Origin: Butyrivibrio sp.
GTDB lineage: Bacteria > Bacillota > Clostridia > Lachnospirales > Lachnospiraceae
Direction of reading: 5' to 3'
NCBI RefSeq assembly: GCF_015056685.1
Contig: NZ_SVFW01000043.1
Location: 1 to 33,732, forward strand
Length of the DNA stretch: 33,732 nucleotides
In this document: positions 16,396 through 24,958 of the stretch, piece after piece
Layout of the letters: the number at the start of each line of letters is the position of its first letter
Position numbering within the stretch: position 1 is the stretch's first letter
The notes under the pieces: generated by a model
The model's database searches: none
What the model was told of the DNA's origin: nothing
Seen by the model: only the letters and a program-made list of their open reading frames with translations
Position numbers and translations under genes: made by a program

Positions 16396-17448
16396 TTATG
16401 GGAAGCAGGGAACAATCTCAAGTCCCATACTTTCTTTAAGGCCAAAGGCAATATTCATATTCTGAACTGCCTGCCCTGCAGCACCCTTTACAAGGTTATC
16501 GATGGCACCCATCATGATTATTCTTCCGGTGCGCTCATCGATCTTAAATCCAATATCTACAAAATTACTGCATTCTACCCATCTTGTTTCAGGATAAACG
16601 CCATCCTCAAGAAGTCTTATAAAATACTCATCTTTATAATACTTTTCATATGCAGCTCTAATATCCATAGCGCTTGGAAGCTTGCCGTCCTTCTTTATAA
16701 GAGATGCGTACTCTGTTGCAAGTATTCCTCTGTTCATAGGAACAAGGTGAGGTGTGAAGTTTAACACAAGCTCTTTTCCCGCAGCGTATCCCAACTGCTC
16801 TTCTATCTCAGGAGTATGTCTGTGAGTAGCAACTCCATATGGCTTGCAGCTCTCATTGACTTCACAGTAGAGATTTGCAACCTTAGCGCCTCTTCCAGCT
16901 CCAGAAACACCACTTAAGGCATCAATTATCAGAGAATCCGGATCAATAAGTCCTTCTTTAATAAGAGGATATGCTGTAAGGATCGAACAGGTCGTATAGC
17001 ATCCCGGATTTGCAATTATCCTTGCATTTTTTATCTTATCCCGATTTATTTCGCACAGACCATATACAGCTTCATTTATATATTCAGGAGCTTTATGTTC
17101 TATCTTGTACCATTTTTCATATATAGATACATCTTTTAACCTGAAATCAGCTGACAGATCTATTACCTTCACCTTATTTAATATAGTTTCATTGATCAGT
17201 GATGCACAAAGCCCCTGAGGAGTTGCTGTGAAAATAACATCTACCTCATCTGAAAGCTTATCCATGTTGTCGTCCATGCATTTTGCATCTACCAATTTAA
17301 AAAGGTTTCCATATATACTACTGTACTTCTCATCTATGTAGCTTCTGGATCCATACCAAACAACTTCTGCTTCAGGATGTCCCTGCAGTAATCTCACAAT
17401 TTCTGCGCCTGCATATCCGGTTGCACCAATGATTCCTACTTTTATCAT
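16396..17448 (-). CDS. argC: N-acetyl-gamma-glutamyl-phosphate reductase
   Basis: A 350-residue reductase with the NADP-binding GATGYAG (8-14), catalytic C150 in NPGCYTT, and SGVSGAGRGAKVANLYCEVNES plus YGVATHRHTPEIEEQL in the C-terminal half. It reduces N-acetylglutamyl-phosphate to the semialdehyde. It is the first gene of the minus-strand arg operon (argC, GNAT, argJ, argB, argD). AGGAGG lies 10 nt before the ATG. The operon is divergent from argG, with a shared control region. Confidence 0.96.
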   Translation of the reverse strand: MIKVGIIGATGYAGAEIVRLLQGHPEAEVVWYGSRSYIDEKYSSIYGNLFKLVDAKCMDDNMDKLSDEVDVIFTATPQGLCASLINETILNKVKVIDLSADFRLKDVSIYEKWYKIEHKAPEYINEAVYGLCEINRDKIKNARIIANPGCYTTCSILTAYPLIKEGLIDPDSLIIDALSGVSGAGRGAKVANLYCEVNESCKPYGVATHRHTPEIEEQLGYAAGKELVLNFTPHLVPMNRGILATEYASLIKKDGKLPSAMDIRAAYEKYYKDEYFIRLLEDGVYPETRWVECSNFVDIGFKIDERTGRIIMMGAIDNLVKGAAGQAVQNMNIAFGLKESMGLEIVPCFP

Positions 17449-17477
17449 CTTCTTGAAACCTCCTATAAACTTTTTTC

Positions 17478-17506
17478 AGTATACGACCTATAAAAAAAAT
17501 ATGCAA
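17478..17506 (-). promoter_or_regulatory. Predicted argC promoter
   Basis: TTGCAT (17501-17506 on the minus strand), a 17-nt spacer and TATACT (17478-17483), about 30 nt before the argC ATG. Spacing is ideal and the -35 is identical to that predicted for argG on the other strand. Confidence 0.65.
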
Positions 17507-17515
17507 CAGAAAATA

Positions 17516-17559
17516 TAAATATTTATGCATATTTTTAATTATTTTTAAATATTTATACA
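17516..17559. promoter_or_regulatory. Two ArgR/AhrC-like operator boxes between argC and argG
   Basis: TAAATATTTATGCA (17516-17529) and TAAATATTTATACA (17546-17559) each match 12 of 14 core positions of the ARG box TGAATWWWWATTCA. They are 30 bp apart, about three helical turns. They lie between the two facing -35 elements, so one ArgR assembly could control both directions. The region is very A/T rich, which lowers the weight of the match. No argR gene is in the window. Confidence 0.55.
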
Positions 17560-17566
17560 TTTTTGG

Positions 17567-17595
17567 TTGCATTTTGTGCATAAAGGGTTTATATT
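17567..17595 (+). promoter_or_regulatory. Predicted argG promoter
   Basis: TTGCAT (17567-17572), a 17-nt spacer and TATATT (17590-17595), giving a leader of about 45 nt before the argG ATG. The -35 is part of an imperfect TGCAT/TGCA dyad that might be another regulator half-site. Confidence 0.65.
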
Positions 17596-17645
17596 ATGAT
17601 AAAACAAATTCGTGAAAACATAAAAGAAAGACGAGGAGAGAAAAA

Positions 17646-18875
17646 ATGGCAAAAGAAAAGGTTATTCTTGCATATTCAGGCGGTTTGGACACTACTGCTA
17701 TCATACCCTGGCTTAAGGAAAACTTCGATTATGAAGTTGTATGCGTCTGCATAGATTGCGGTCAGGAAGAGGAACTTGATGGCCTGAATGAAAGAGCTTT
17801 AAGTTGCGGAGCAAGTAAACTCTATATATTAGATGTTGTTGATGAATTCTGTGATGAGTACATAGTTCCATGTGTAATGGCTCACGCAGTTTATGAGAAC
17901 AAGTACCTTCTTGGCACATCAATGGCTCGTCCTCTCATTGCTAAAAAGCTCGTTGAAGTAGCAAGAAAGGAAGGCGCTGTAGCTATCTGCCACGGAGCAA
18001 CAGGTAAAGGAAATGACCAGATCCGTTTCGAACTTGGTATCAAGGCTCTTGCTCCTGATATAAAGATCATCGCAGCCTGGAGAAATGATAAGTGGACAAT
18101 GGATTCACGTGAATCTGAGATTGAATACTGCAAAGCTCATGGCATCAATCTTCCATTCTCTGCAGATTCAAGCTACAGCCGTGACAGAAACCTCTGGCAC
18201 ATTTCACACGAAGGTCTTGAACTCGAAGATCCTTCTTTAGAGCCAAACTACAAGCATCTCTTAGTACTCGGCAAAACTCCTGAAGAGGCTCCTGACACAC
18301 CAACAACTGTAACAATGACATTTGAAGCAGGTGTTCCAAAGTCTGTTAACGGAAAAGAAATGAAGGTTTCAGACATCATCCGCACACTCAACAAGCTTGG
18401 CGGAGAAAACGGTATCGGAATCGTTGATATTGTTGAGAACCGTGTAGTTGGAATGAAGTCCCGTGGCGTATATGAGACACCTGGCGGAACAATTCTTTAC
18501 GAAGCACACCAGCAGCTTGAGGAGTTGATTTTAGACCGCGATACCTATACAATGAAGAAAGATATGGGCAACAAGTTTGCTGATATAGTATATGAAGGGA
18601 AATGGTTTACTCCTCTTCGTGAAGCAGAACAGGCATTTATCGAGTCCACACAGAAATATGTGACAGGCGAAGTTACATTTAAGCTTTACAAGGGCAACAT
18701 CATTAAAGCAGGCACAACTTCTCCATACTCTCTCTACAACGAGAGCATCGCATCATTCAAGACAGGTGACCTTTACGATCACCATGATGCTGAAGGATTC
18801 ATAAATCTGTTTGGCCTTTCTTCAAAGGTACGTGCTATGAAGATGCAGGAAGCCGAAAAGAACTGTTGTAAATGA
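17646..18875 (+). CDS. argG: Argininosuccinate synthase
   Basis: A 409-residue ArgG. It has the PP-loop AYSGGLDTT (about 9-17), CHGATGKGNDQIRFE for citrulline/aspartate binding, and SRESEIEYCKAHGI. It ligates citrulline and aspartate using ATP. GAGGAGAG precedes the ATG. The coding sequence looks well adapted for high expression. argH is not the next gene and does not occur in the window, nor do argF or the carbamoyl-phosphate synthase genes. The stop overlaps the next start as ATGA. Confidence 0.97.
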   Translation: MAKEKVILAYSGGLDTTAIIPWLKENFDYEVVCVCIDCGQEEELDGLNERALSCGASKLYILDVVDEFCDEYIVPCVMAHAVYENKYLLGTSMARPLIAKKLVEVARKEGAVAICHGATGKGNDQIRFELGIKALAPDIKIIAAWRNDKWTMDSRESEIEYCKAHGINLPFSADSSYSRDRNLWHISHEGLELEDPSLEPNYKHLLVLGKTPEEAPDTPTTVTMTFEAGVPKSVNGKEMKVSDIIRTLNKLGGENGIGIVDIVENRVVGMKSRGVYETPGGTILYEAHQQLEELILDRDTYTMKKDMGNKFADIVYEGKWFTPLREAEQAFIESTQKYVTGEVTFKLYKGNIIKAGTTSPYSLYNESIASFKTGDLYDHHDAEGFINLFGLSSKVRAMKMQEAEKNCCK

Positions 18876-19165
18876 ATTCACTCACTTGTTTAATAGGTTA
18901 CTTCATTTTAGTGAATATTATTGGGTTTGCCTTGATGGGAATAGACAAGCGAAGGGCGCGTAAAAACGCCTTTCGCATTCCTGAGGCAACCCTTTTTTCA
19001 GTTGCAATAATAGGTGGAAGTTTGGGGTCCATCATAGGTATGCAGCTATTTAGACACAAGACAGCTCACCTTTCTTTTAAGATTGGAATGCCGGTTATTC
19101 TTTTGCTTCAGATATTGGTTGGTGTATTATTATTTATAGCTCCGATAAGTATTGATTTCATTTAA
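18872..19165 (+). CDS. DUF1294 small membrane protein
   Basis: A 97-residue protein with three hydrophobic segments (about 4-21, 42-60, 73-93). Between them are the DUF1294 hallmarks MGIDKRRARKNAFRIPEATL and GGSLGSIIGMQLFRHKT. The function of this widespread family is unknown. It has no ribosome binding site of its own and starts in a 4-nt ATGA overlap with argG, so it is translated by coupling to argG. That link to argG may be local rather than functional. Confidence 0.88.
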   Translation: MNSLTCLIGYFILVNIIGFALMGIDKRRARKNAFRIPEATLFSVAIIGGSLGSIIGMQLFRHKTAHLSFKIGMPVILLLQILVGVLLFIAPISIDFI

Positions 19166-19193
19166 TTGCTTTTTTGGGGAATGGGGAGGAAAA

Positions 19194-19931
19194 ATGCATA
19201 TAGCAGTATGTGACGACAACATTGCAGACAGAAAACAGACTGAAAGGCTTCTGGGAAGACAATCAGACAGGTTTTTTAAGGACCTTGGGGAAAGGATCTA
19301 TATCGACTCCTATGGCAACATTGACGCTTTTATGCAGCACCCGCAGATGTATCACGGTCTGTTTGTTGACATGGTAAATAGTGATGTAGATGGCTGTCAG
19401 GTGGCAAAAATGCTGCTTGCTGACGGTGTTACTAACCCGATCGTACTCTGCTCTTCTTCTATTGACTATAGAAAAAGAATTGCAGATGAAGGTATAAATG
19501 AACCAAATATCTTTTTCCTGGATAAACCGATAAAAGTAGCTGATCTCACAGCTACAATGGATGAAATAAGAAGATGGATGGGGGATCCCATTCAGACTTT
19601 GGAACTTAGAGGACAGCATGGGACAATCTATGCCAAGGGCGATGATATAATATGCGTCATAAAAAAGGGTGCAGAGCTTTGCGTCCACCTTGCAGACGGA
19701 CGAATTCAGGTCATTATGGATGATATCTATAATTTCTATGATCAGTGCGCAATTTTCCCGCAAATCTGCCCTGTTTCCGATACCACGCTGATCAACATAA
19801 ATCATATAGCCAAAACTGCTTTTATGAGGGTTACTATGGACAACAAGAGCACCTATCCTGTCACCCTAACCTATAGAAACTCCATTAAACAGGCCCGAGA
19901 AATATGTGATCGCATAGCAAAAGAAAAATAA
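19194..19931 (+). CDS. LytTR-family response regulator without an adjacent kinase
   Basis: A 245-residue regulator. The receiver domain has D7/D8, a probable phosphoacceptor D59 in GLFVDMVNS, and K111 in FLDKPIK. A LytTR-type DNA-binding domain follows (about 136-245), including FPQICPVSDTTLININHIAK. Start choice: the frame is open 14 codons further upstream, but GGGGAGG sits just before the ATG at 19194. AgrA/LytR-type regulators usually pair with HPK10 or LytS kinases; none is in the window. It lies 28 nt after the DUF1294 gene, so it is probably cotranscribed with argG. Confidence 0.88.
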   Translation: MHIAVCDDNIADRKQTERLLGRQSDRFFKDLGERIYIDSYGNIDAFMQHPQMYHGLFVDMVNSDVDGCQVAKMLLADGVTNPIVLCSSSIDYRKRIADEGINEPNIFFLDKPIKVADLTATMDEIRRWMGDPIQTLELRGQHGTIYAKGDDIICVIKKGAELCVHLADGRIQVIMDDIYNFYDQCAIFPQICPVSDTTLININHIAKTAFMRVTMDNKSTYPVTLTYRNSIKQAREICDRIAKEK

Positions 19932-19946
19932 CCTATAATCCGTTTG

Positions 19947-19975
19947 TTTACTGGCAGTCATGCACGTGGTATCAT
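19947..19975 (+). promoter_or_regulatory. Possible degV promoter
   Basis: TTTACT (19947-19952), 17 nt, TATCAT (19970-19975). It would place the 19980-20000 hairpin at the start of the degV leader. The match is moderate. Confidence 0.3.
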
Positions 19976-19979
19976 CATG

Positions 19980-20003
19980 ATGTAGTAATCGATACTACAT
20001 TTT
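19980..20003 (+). terminator. Hairpin between the LytTR gene and degV; probable terminator
   Basis: ATGTAGTA and TACTACAT form a perfect 8-bp stem with a 5-nt loop (19988-19992), followed by TTTTGTATT counting the last arm base. It is suitably placed to end the argG-DUF1294-LytTR transcript, but the stem is A/T rich and the T tract is broken by G. If degV starts upstream of it, it would be a leader hairpin instead. Confidence 0.45.
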
Positions 20004-20030
20004 GTATTATGTATATTTTTTGGAGGATCT

Positions 20031-20867
20031 ATGAGTTATAAAATTGTAGTAGACAGTTGTTGCGACCTGCCGGTTGAATATAGGAAAAACCCTAAGTTTG
20101 AGGTGGTTCCTCTTATTCTTGAGATAGACGGTAACGTTATTGTTGATGATGACACCTTCGACCAGGCAGATTACCTTGCCAAGGTTGCAGCATCTGAAAA
20201 CTGTGCAAAGACAGCCTGCCCGTCACCTGAGCTTTATATGAACGCATATGATTGCGATGCAGATGATGTTTACGTTGTAACCCTCTCATCCAAGCTCAGC
20301 GGAAGCTACAACAGTGCGCTTTTAGGAAAAGATCTTTTCCACGAAGAAAAAGGTGACAAGAATATTCACATCATAGATTCCCTTTCTGCCTGCTGTGGAG
20401 AGACAAATATAGCACTTAAAGCCATGGAGCTTGCTGAATCAGGTCTTTCATTTAACGAAGTTGTTACTGAAGTTGAAAAATACAGAGATGAGATGGCTAC
20501 ATACTTTGTTTTGGACTCTCTTGATACTCTGAGGAAAAATGGCCGCTTGACCGGAATGAAAGCTCTTGTTGCGACAACACTGAATATCAAACCCGTATGT
20601 ATCGGCGCAAAGGGCGAGATAATGCAAAAGAGCCAGGGAATCGGCATCAGAAAGGCTCTTGTTAAAATGACAGAAATAGTTGCTTCAGAGATTGAAAATC
20701 CTGAAGAGAAGCGACTTATGATCACACACGTAAACTGCTACGAAAGAGCCTGCGTAGTCCGCGACCTTATTCTTAAAAAGGTTCCGTTTAAAGAGGCTCT
20801 TATCGTTGATGCAGCGGGTGTATCCACAACATATGCAGGTGCTGGCGGAATCGTAGTAACATGCTAA
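20031..20867 (+). CDS. DegV family fatty-acid-binding protein
   Basis: A 278-residue DegV/FakB-type protein: KIVVDSCCDLP at the N-terminus, TACPSPELYMNAY, VVTLSSKLSGSYNSA (about 83-97), FVLDSLDTLRKNGRL, and KPVCIGAKGEIM. Family members bind a single fatty acid and, in the studied cases, present it to the FakA kinase for phosphorylation. No fakA gene is nearby. TGGAGG lies just before the ATG. It is followed after 44 nt by a DUF5721 gene on the same strand. Confidence 0.93.
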   Translation: MSYKIVVDSCCDLPVEYRKNPKFEVVPLILEIDGNVIVDDDTFDQADYLAKVAASENCAKTACPSPELYMNAYDCDADDVYVVTLSSKLSGSYNSALLGKDLFHEEKGDKNIHIIDSLSACCGETNIALKAMELAESGLSFNEVVTEVEKYRDEMATYFVLDSLDTLRKNGRLTGMKALVATTLNIKPVCIGAKGEIMQKSQGIGIRKALVKMTEIVASEIENPEEKRLMITHVNCYERACVVRDLILKKVPFKEALIVDAAGVSTTYAGAGGIVVTC

Positions 20868-20911
20868 AGGCAGCTATATAAACTGCATATATCCAAAGGA
20901 AACGTTAATAA

Positions 20912-21409
20912 ATGATAGCTATAAAGATACAACGTCAAAAAGATTTTATGGGCAAACTTCTGGCAAGCGAAGTATTCGATGCTTTTCTTGTCAATGAAGC
21001 TGCTATAGAAACCTTCAACACTTTCCATATCGATGGGAAGATACACAAGGATTTTTATAAATCCGATACCCAATCAGATGATATTCCTGTAAATGAATTT
21101 TCCTCCTGGAAGGAGCTTCGTCCCATTTGTCTCGATCTTATAAAAGGTAAAAGAACTCCTCTTGGACTTAAATTCATCTTCTATCTTGATGATTCTTCCA
21201 GAAAAGAACTGATAGCTGCAAACGGAAGTGATATTCTTCCTGAGCAGGTAAACCTTGGACTTAATATTAAATACTCAGGTGGTGAAATGGTTCTTACTAC
21301 AGGAACTGCCTTCAATATTTTTACTCTTGATAAAGAAATAGAAAAAGCCTGGGATTCATATATCCCAAGCTTTCTTGACAAAAACAATATTGAATACGAA
21401 CTCTTATAA
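20912..21409 (+). CDS. DUF5721-like protein of unknown function
   Basis: A 165-residue soluble protein, MIAIKIQRQKDFMGKLLASEVFDAF at the start, then ETFNTFHIDGKIHKDFY and GLKFIFYLDDSS. I recognise it as like the DUF5721 proteins of Lachnospiraceae, whose function is unknown. No signal peptide, membrane segment or catalytic motif stands out. AAAGGAA precedes the ATG. It ends 1 nt before the stop of the convergent Hpt gene. Confidence 0.75.
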   Translation: MIAIKIQRQKDFMGKLLASEVFDAFLVNEAAIETFNTFHIDGKIHKDFYKSDTQSDDIPVNEFSSWKELRPICLDLIKGKRTPLGLKFIFYLDDSSRKELIAANGSDILPEQVNLGLNIKYSGGEMVLTTGTAFNIFTLDKEIEKAWDSYIPSFLDKNNIEYELL

Positions 21410-21410
21410 T

Positions 21411-21770
21411 TTACGTATTATATTTGGTAAGGATTGCAATGAGCTCATCATATTTGGGCTTAATCTGGTTGTACTTCTCCTCATAGCCTTCCATTGAGCC
21501 TGCTCTTAAGATTTCAGTAAGCTCACAAACAGGAGTAAGAAAGCCCTTAAGCCCCAAATTGGCTCCCACACCCTTAAGCGTATGAACAGCTTTAAAAGCC
21601 TCAGAAACATTCTCTTCTGCAAGATATTTAGTCAGATCATTCATGCTTTGGTCATTAAGGAACTTAAACATAAACTTGGCAATAAGGTCCTCATTGCCCA
21701 TGAATCGGTCAAGTATCTCGTCCCAATCTACTCCCCATTCAATTAACTCTGCCTTGAAACTTGCGTCCAT
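21411..21770 (-). CDS. Stand-alone Hpt (histidine phosphotransfer) domain protein
   Basis: A 119-residue all-helical protein with the Hpt motif AVHTLKGVGANLGL; the histidine in HTLKG (about residue 63) is the phosphorylation site. Such proteins relay phosphate between hybrid kinases and response regulators. No hybrid kinase is present here, so the partners are elsewhere. AAGGAG lies four bases before the ATG. The 136-nt gap to prfA upstream holds T-rich sequence and a short palindrome (ATAGGCCTAT, 21868-21877) but no clear terminator or promoter. Confidence 0.88.
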   Translation of the reverse strand: MDASFKAELIEWGVDWDEILDRFMGNEDLIAKFMFKFLNDQSMNDLTKYLAEENVSEAFKAVHTLKGVGANLGLKGFLTPVCELTEILRAGSMEGYEEKYNQIKPKYDELIAILTKYNT

Positions 21771-21906
21771 AGTTCTCCTTTTTGCCGAAAAGAATTTACG
21801 TATTTAAATACACAAATCAACTATTTAAAACAATTGTACACCTTTTACCCCTGCCCTTCAATCGGGGATAGGCCTATTTTATTTTTATTTTAGACTGTAT
21901 TAAGTA

Positions 21907-22971
21907 TCACTCTGCAGCAAGCTTCTCAGCCTGGTCTGCGGCAATCAGTGAATCGATGATCTCATCAAGGTCTCCGTCCATAATCTGGTCAATCTTGTAA
22001 AGGGTAAGATTGATTCTGTGATCTGTAACTCTTCCCTGATGGAAATTGTATGTTCTTATCTTATCAGAGCGGTCTCCGCTTCCAACCTGGGATTTTCTAA
22101 GTGCAGCTTCACTGTTGTGCTTCTTTTGCTCTTCAAGCTCATAAAGCTTAGCTCTTAAAACCTTAAGTGCCTTGGCCTTATTCTGCTGCTGACTCTTCTC
22201 ATCCTGGCAGGAAATAACGATTCCTGTAGGAAGATGGGTAAGTCTAACAGCAGAGTCTGTTGTATTAACGCACTGTCCACCGTTACCTGACGCTCTGAAC
22301 ACATCAAATTTGCAGTCGTTCATGTCGATCTCAACTTCAACATCCTCAACCTCCGGCATTATCGCTACCGTGATAGCTGAAGTATGTATTCTTCCACCTG
22401 ACTCTGTGGCAGGAATTCTCTGAACTCTGTGAACTCCACCCTCAAATTTAAGTCTTGAGTATGCCCCGGCACCCTTTATCATAAAGCTGACATCCTTGAT
22501 ACCGCCTATACCTGTGTCCTCGACACTCATAGTCTCAACACGCCAGTTCTTCCTCTCAGCATACCTTGTATAGAGTCTGTACATATCTGCCGCAAAAAGA
22601 GCTGCCTCTTCTCCGCCTACACCTGCACGTATCTCCACAATAACGTTCTTATCATCATTAGGGTCCTTAGGCAAAAGAAGTATCTTGAGCCGGTTCTCAA
22701 GCTCCGGTATCCTGTCCTTGGCTTCTGAAAGCTCTTCTCGAAGCATTTCCTTCATATCAGGATCTGATTCCTCATCCAAAAGCTGCAAACTATCATCGAT
22801 TGTCTGCTTACACTTTTTATACTCCTGATAGCACTCTACTAAAGCCTCAAGGCTCTTTTGCTCCTTCATCAGATTTCTGAATTTATTCTGATCAGATACA
22901 ACATAAGGATCATTAAGCTCCATTGTTATATCTTCATATCGCCTTAAAATATCTTCTATCTTATCAAACAT
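21907..22971 (-). CDS. prfA: Peptide chain release factor 1
   Basis: A 354-residue class-I release factor. The codon-recognition tripeptide PAT (187-189, in HRVQRIPATES) marks RF1 rather than RF2, so it reads UAA and UAG. GGQ (231-233, in ASGNGGQCVN) is the peptidyl-tRNA hydrolysis motif; its glutamine is the residue methylated by PrmC. GAGGAAG precedes the ATG. It is the last gene of the rpmE-DUF1385-prmC-prfA cluster and follows prmC by 47 nt. Confidence 0.98.
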   Translation of the reverse strand: MFDKIEDILRRYEDITMELNDPYVVSDQNKFRNLMKEQKSLEALVECYQEYKKCKQTIDDSLQLLDEESDPDMKEMLREELSEAKDRIPELENRLKILLLPKDPNDDKNVIVEIRAGVGGEEAALFAADMYRLYTRYAERKNWRVETMSVEDTGIGGIKDVSFMIKGAGAYSRLKFEGGVHRVQRIPATESGGRIHTSAITVAIMPEVEDVEVEIDMNDCKFDVFRASGNGGQCVNTTDSAVRLTHLPTGIVISCQDEKSQQQNKAKALKVLRAKLYELEEQKKHNSEAALRKSQVGSGDRSDKIRTYNFHQGRVTDHRINLTLYKIDQIMDGDLDEIIDSLIAADQAEKLAAE

Positions 22972-23018
22972 AGCTTCCTCTATTCCTACTAAATTTCATG
23001 GTCAAAAGAACCGCTCAG

Positions 23019-23861
23019 CTAATAAAAGCACGCCCTTACCACCCTGTCATTTCCTGAATAGTCCTTTATTACCTCTATGTCGTGATATCTGTTATCCTGC
23101 TCTAAAAGCTCTTTTACAGCCTGTCCCTGATCATATCCTATTTCCATAATAAGATATCCGTTAGTATAAAGATACTCCGGAACCTCATTAACAATTCTCC
23201 TGTAAAAAGACAATCCGTCCTCATCACCATCAAGAGCAAGCCTTGGCTCAAAATCCTTAACTTCAGGAGCAAGGGTCTCAATTACACTACTTGCTATATA
23301 AGGAGGATTGGATACTACAAGGTCATATTTGATCCCATCCTTTGGCGGAAAAAGATCTGCATGAACAAATTCAGCTCTTTCCTTAAGGCCAAGCTTCTCA
23401 CTATTTTCAGTAGCAATTTCTAAAGCTTTATCTGAAATATCTGTACAGACCACTTTAGTATCGTTGGTAAAGTTAAGGATACTTAAAGCTATGCATCCGG
23501 AACCTGTGCACAGATCAAGGACCCTCATTCCGTCCTCACAGTACCTCAAGGCTTCTTCTACAAGGGTTTCTGTGTCCTGTTCCGGAATAAGGACATTTTC
23601 ATTAACTTTGAAATTAAGCCCCATAAAATCCTGGTTTCCAAGAATATAAGCTACAGGTTCACGACTTGCTCTCCTTGCTATAAGAGCCTTGTAACCTTTC
23701 TCCTCTTCCTCAGTAAGTTCCTTATCAGGATGGGCGTACAAAGTGCTGTGATTAGTATTACATATATATTCCAAAAGGAGCCGTGCATCCAGACCTGCGT
23801 CTGGAATTCCGACTCTGGAAAGTTCATTTATTCCGTTATCATAAGCTTCTTTATAATTCAT
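23019..23861 (-). CDS. prmC: Release factor glutamine N5-methyltransferase
   Basis: A 280-residue methyltransferase with the SAM-binding DLCTGSGCIA (116-125), the glutamine-binding NPPY (185-188) and the family segment REPVAYILGNQDF. It methylates the GGQ glutamine of RF1 and RF2, and prfA is the next gene. The usual LIPRPDTE or LIPRQDTE motif reads LIPEQDTE (about 91-98), with glutamate for arginine. TTGGTGAT precedes the ATG. Confidence 0.96.
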   Translation of the reverse strand: MNYKEAYDNGINELSRVGIPDAGLDARLLLEYICNTNHSTLYAHPDKELTEEEEKGYKALIARRASREPVAYILGNQDFMGLNFKVNENVLIPEQDTETLVEEALRYCEDGMRVLDLCTGSGCIALSILNFTNDTKVVCTDISDKALEIATENSEKLGLKERAEFVHADLFPPKDGIKYDLVVSNPPYIASSVIETLAPEVKDFEPRLALDGDEDGLSFYRRIVNEVPEYLYTNGYLIMEIGYDQGQAVKELLEQDNRYHDIEVIKDYSGNDRVVRACFY

Positions 23862-23883
23862 AAAGTATCACCAAATAAGAATA

Positions 23884-24891
23884 TCAGTTAGCAGATTCAA
23901 GCTCCTCAGTCTTTTCTTCATCATTGAGCCAGCTGTCATCTATCTCATATCCAAAAGAATCTTTAAGATAAGCTTTCCAATCAAATACTGCCTCAACAGA
24001 CTTTATAGCAACTTCGATCATGCTATCGTCAGGTTCCTTAGTTGTCAGTTTCTGAAGCCAAAGTCCTGGAGCTGAGATCATTCTTACAAGGAAGAAATTA
24101 TATCTCCCTGCTAATCTTATAAGTTCATAGGATATTCCTGAAATTACAGGAATAAGAAGGATTCTTACTACAATTCTCCATAAATAAGAGTCAACTCTTA
24201 TAAAGAAAAACAGGATAATACTTACGAGCATTACAAATAATATAAAGCTGCTGCCACATCTTCTGTGAAGTCTTGAACTCTTTCTTACGTTTTTAACAGT
24301 AAGAGGTCTGCCCTTTTCAATGCAGTTGATGCATTTATGCTCAGCGCCATGATACATAAATAAGCGCTTAATATCTTTCATCTGAGAGATCAAAAGAATA
24401 TACAGGATAAAGATAAGGATCCTGAGTACACCCTCTATAATAGCGACGAGAGATGTATTTCTGATGTACTTACTGATAACTTCCGAAAGTGCATATGGAA
24501 GGATCATGAAAAGACCTATGGCAAAAATGAAAGATATAGCCGTTGTAAGGATCATAAGAAATGTATCCTCATGACCTCCTGAAACCTGATCAATCCCCTC
24601 ATCAAACTTAGATGGTTTTTCTTTTTCCTCTTCATAAAAAGTAGAAGAATAATTCAAAGATTTAAGTCCCAAAATAAGAGAGTCAATAAATACAAACACA
24701 CCTCTGACAAATGGAATGTTTAAAAGTTTACTGCCGTATGCAATGCCATGGAACTCATCCACCTCAACAGCTATATCTCCGTCAGGCTTTCTGACCGCAA
24801 CAGCATACATATCTTTATTTCTCATCATTACGCCTTCAAGAACAGCCTGTCCGCCAATACCTGAATAGTGTTTAACTTTTCTTTTCTTCAT
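23884..24891 (-). CDS. DUF1385 family membrane protein
   Basis: A 335-residue protein with GGQAVLEGVMMRNKDMYAVAVR at the N-terminus, RGVFVFIDSLILG, several membrane helices (about 110-160 and 215-255), and YHGAEHKCINCIE with conserved His and Cys. DUF1385 proteins are almost always next to prmC and prfA in clostridia; their role is unknown. Start choice: a GTG two codons upstream is in frame, but the ATG at 24891 is preceded by GAGGTG at good distance. It ends 22 nt before prmC and follows rpmE after a strong terminator. Confidence 0.92.
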   Translation of the reverse strand: MKKRKVKHYSGIGGQAVLEGVMMRNKDMYAVAVRKPDGDIAVEVDEFHGIAYGSKLLNIPFVRGVFVFIDSLILGLKSLNYSSTFYEEEKEKPSKFDEGIDQVSGGHEDTFLMILTTAISFIFAIGLFMILPYALSEVISKYIRNTSLVAIIEGVLRILIFILYILLISQMKDIKRLFMYHGAEHKCINCIEKGRPLTVKNVRKSSRLHRRCGSSFILFVMLVSIILFFFIRVDSYLWRIVVRILLIPVISGISYELIRLAGRYNFFLVRMISAPGLWLQKLTTKEPDDSMIEVAIKSVEAVFDWKAYLKDSFGYEIDDSWLNDEEKTEELESAN

Positions 24892-24924
24892 ACTCACCTC
24901 GTCACGTAACTCTGCTTATTATTG

Positions 24925-24958
24925 AAAAAAGAGGCTGAGGCCAAAAGCCTCAACCTCT
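24925..24958 (-). terminator. Strong intrinsic terminator after rpmE
   Basis: On the minus strand AGAGGTTGAGGC (24947-24958) pairs over 12 positions, one of them G-U, with GCCTCAGCCTCT (24930-24941) around a 5-nt loop, then runs into six T residues (24925-24930). It is the clearest terminator in the window. It stands inside an otherwise conserved operon and 34 nt before the DUF1385 start. Confidence 0.9.

Noticed and set aside
19152..19193. Earlier start for the LytTR regulator
   Set aside because: The 14 extra codons contain the GGGGAGG site of the later ATG and do not belong to the receiver domain.
19263..19805. Long minus-strand frame of 180 codons opposite the LytTR gene
   Set aside because: It is antisense to a clear family member and shows no family features or ribosome site.
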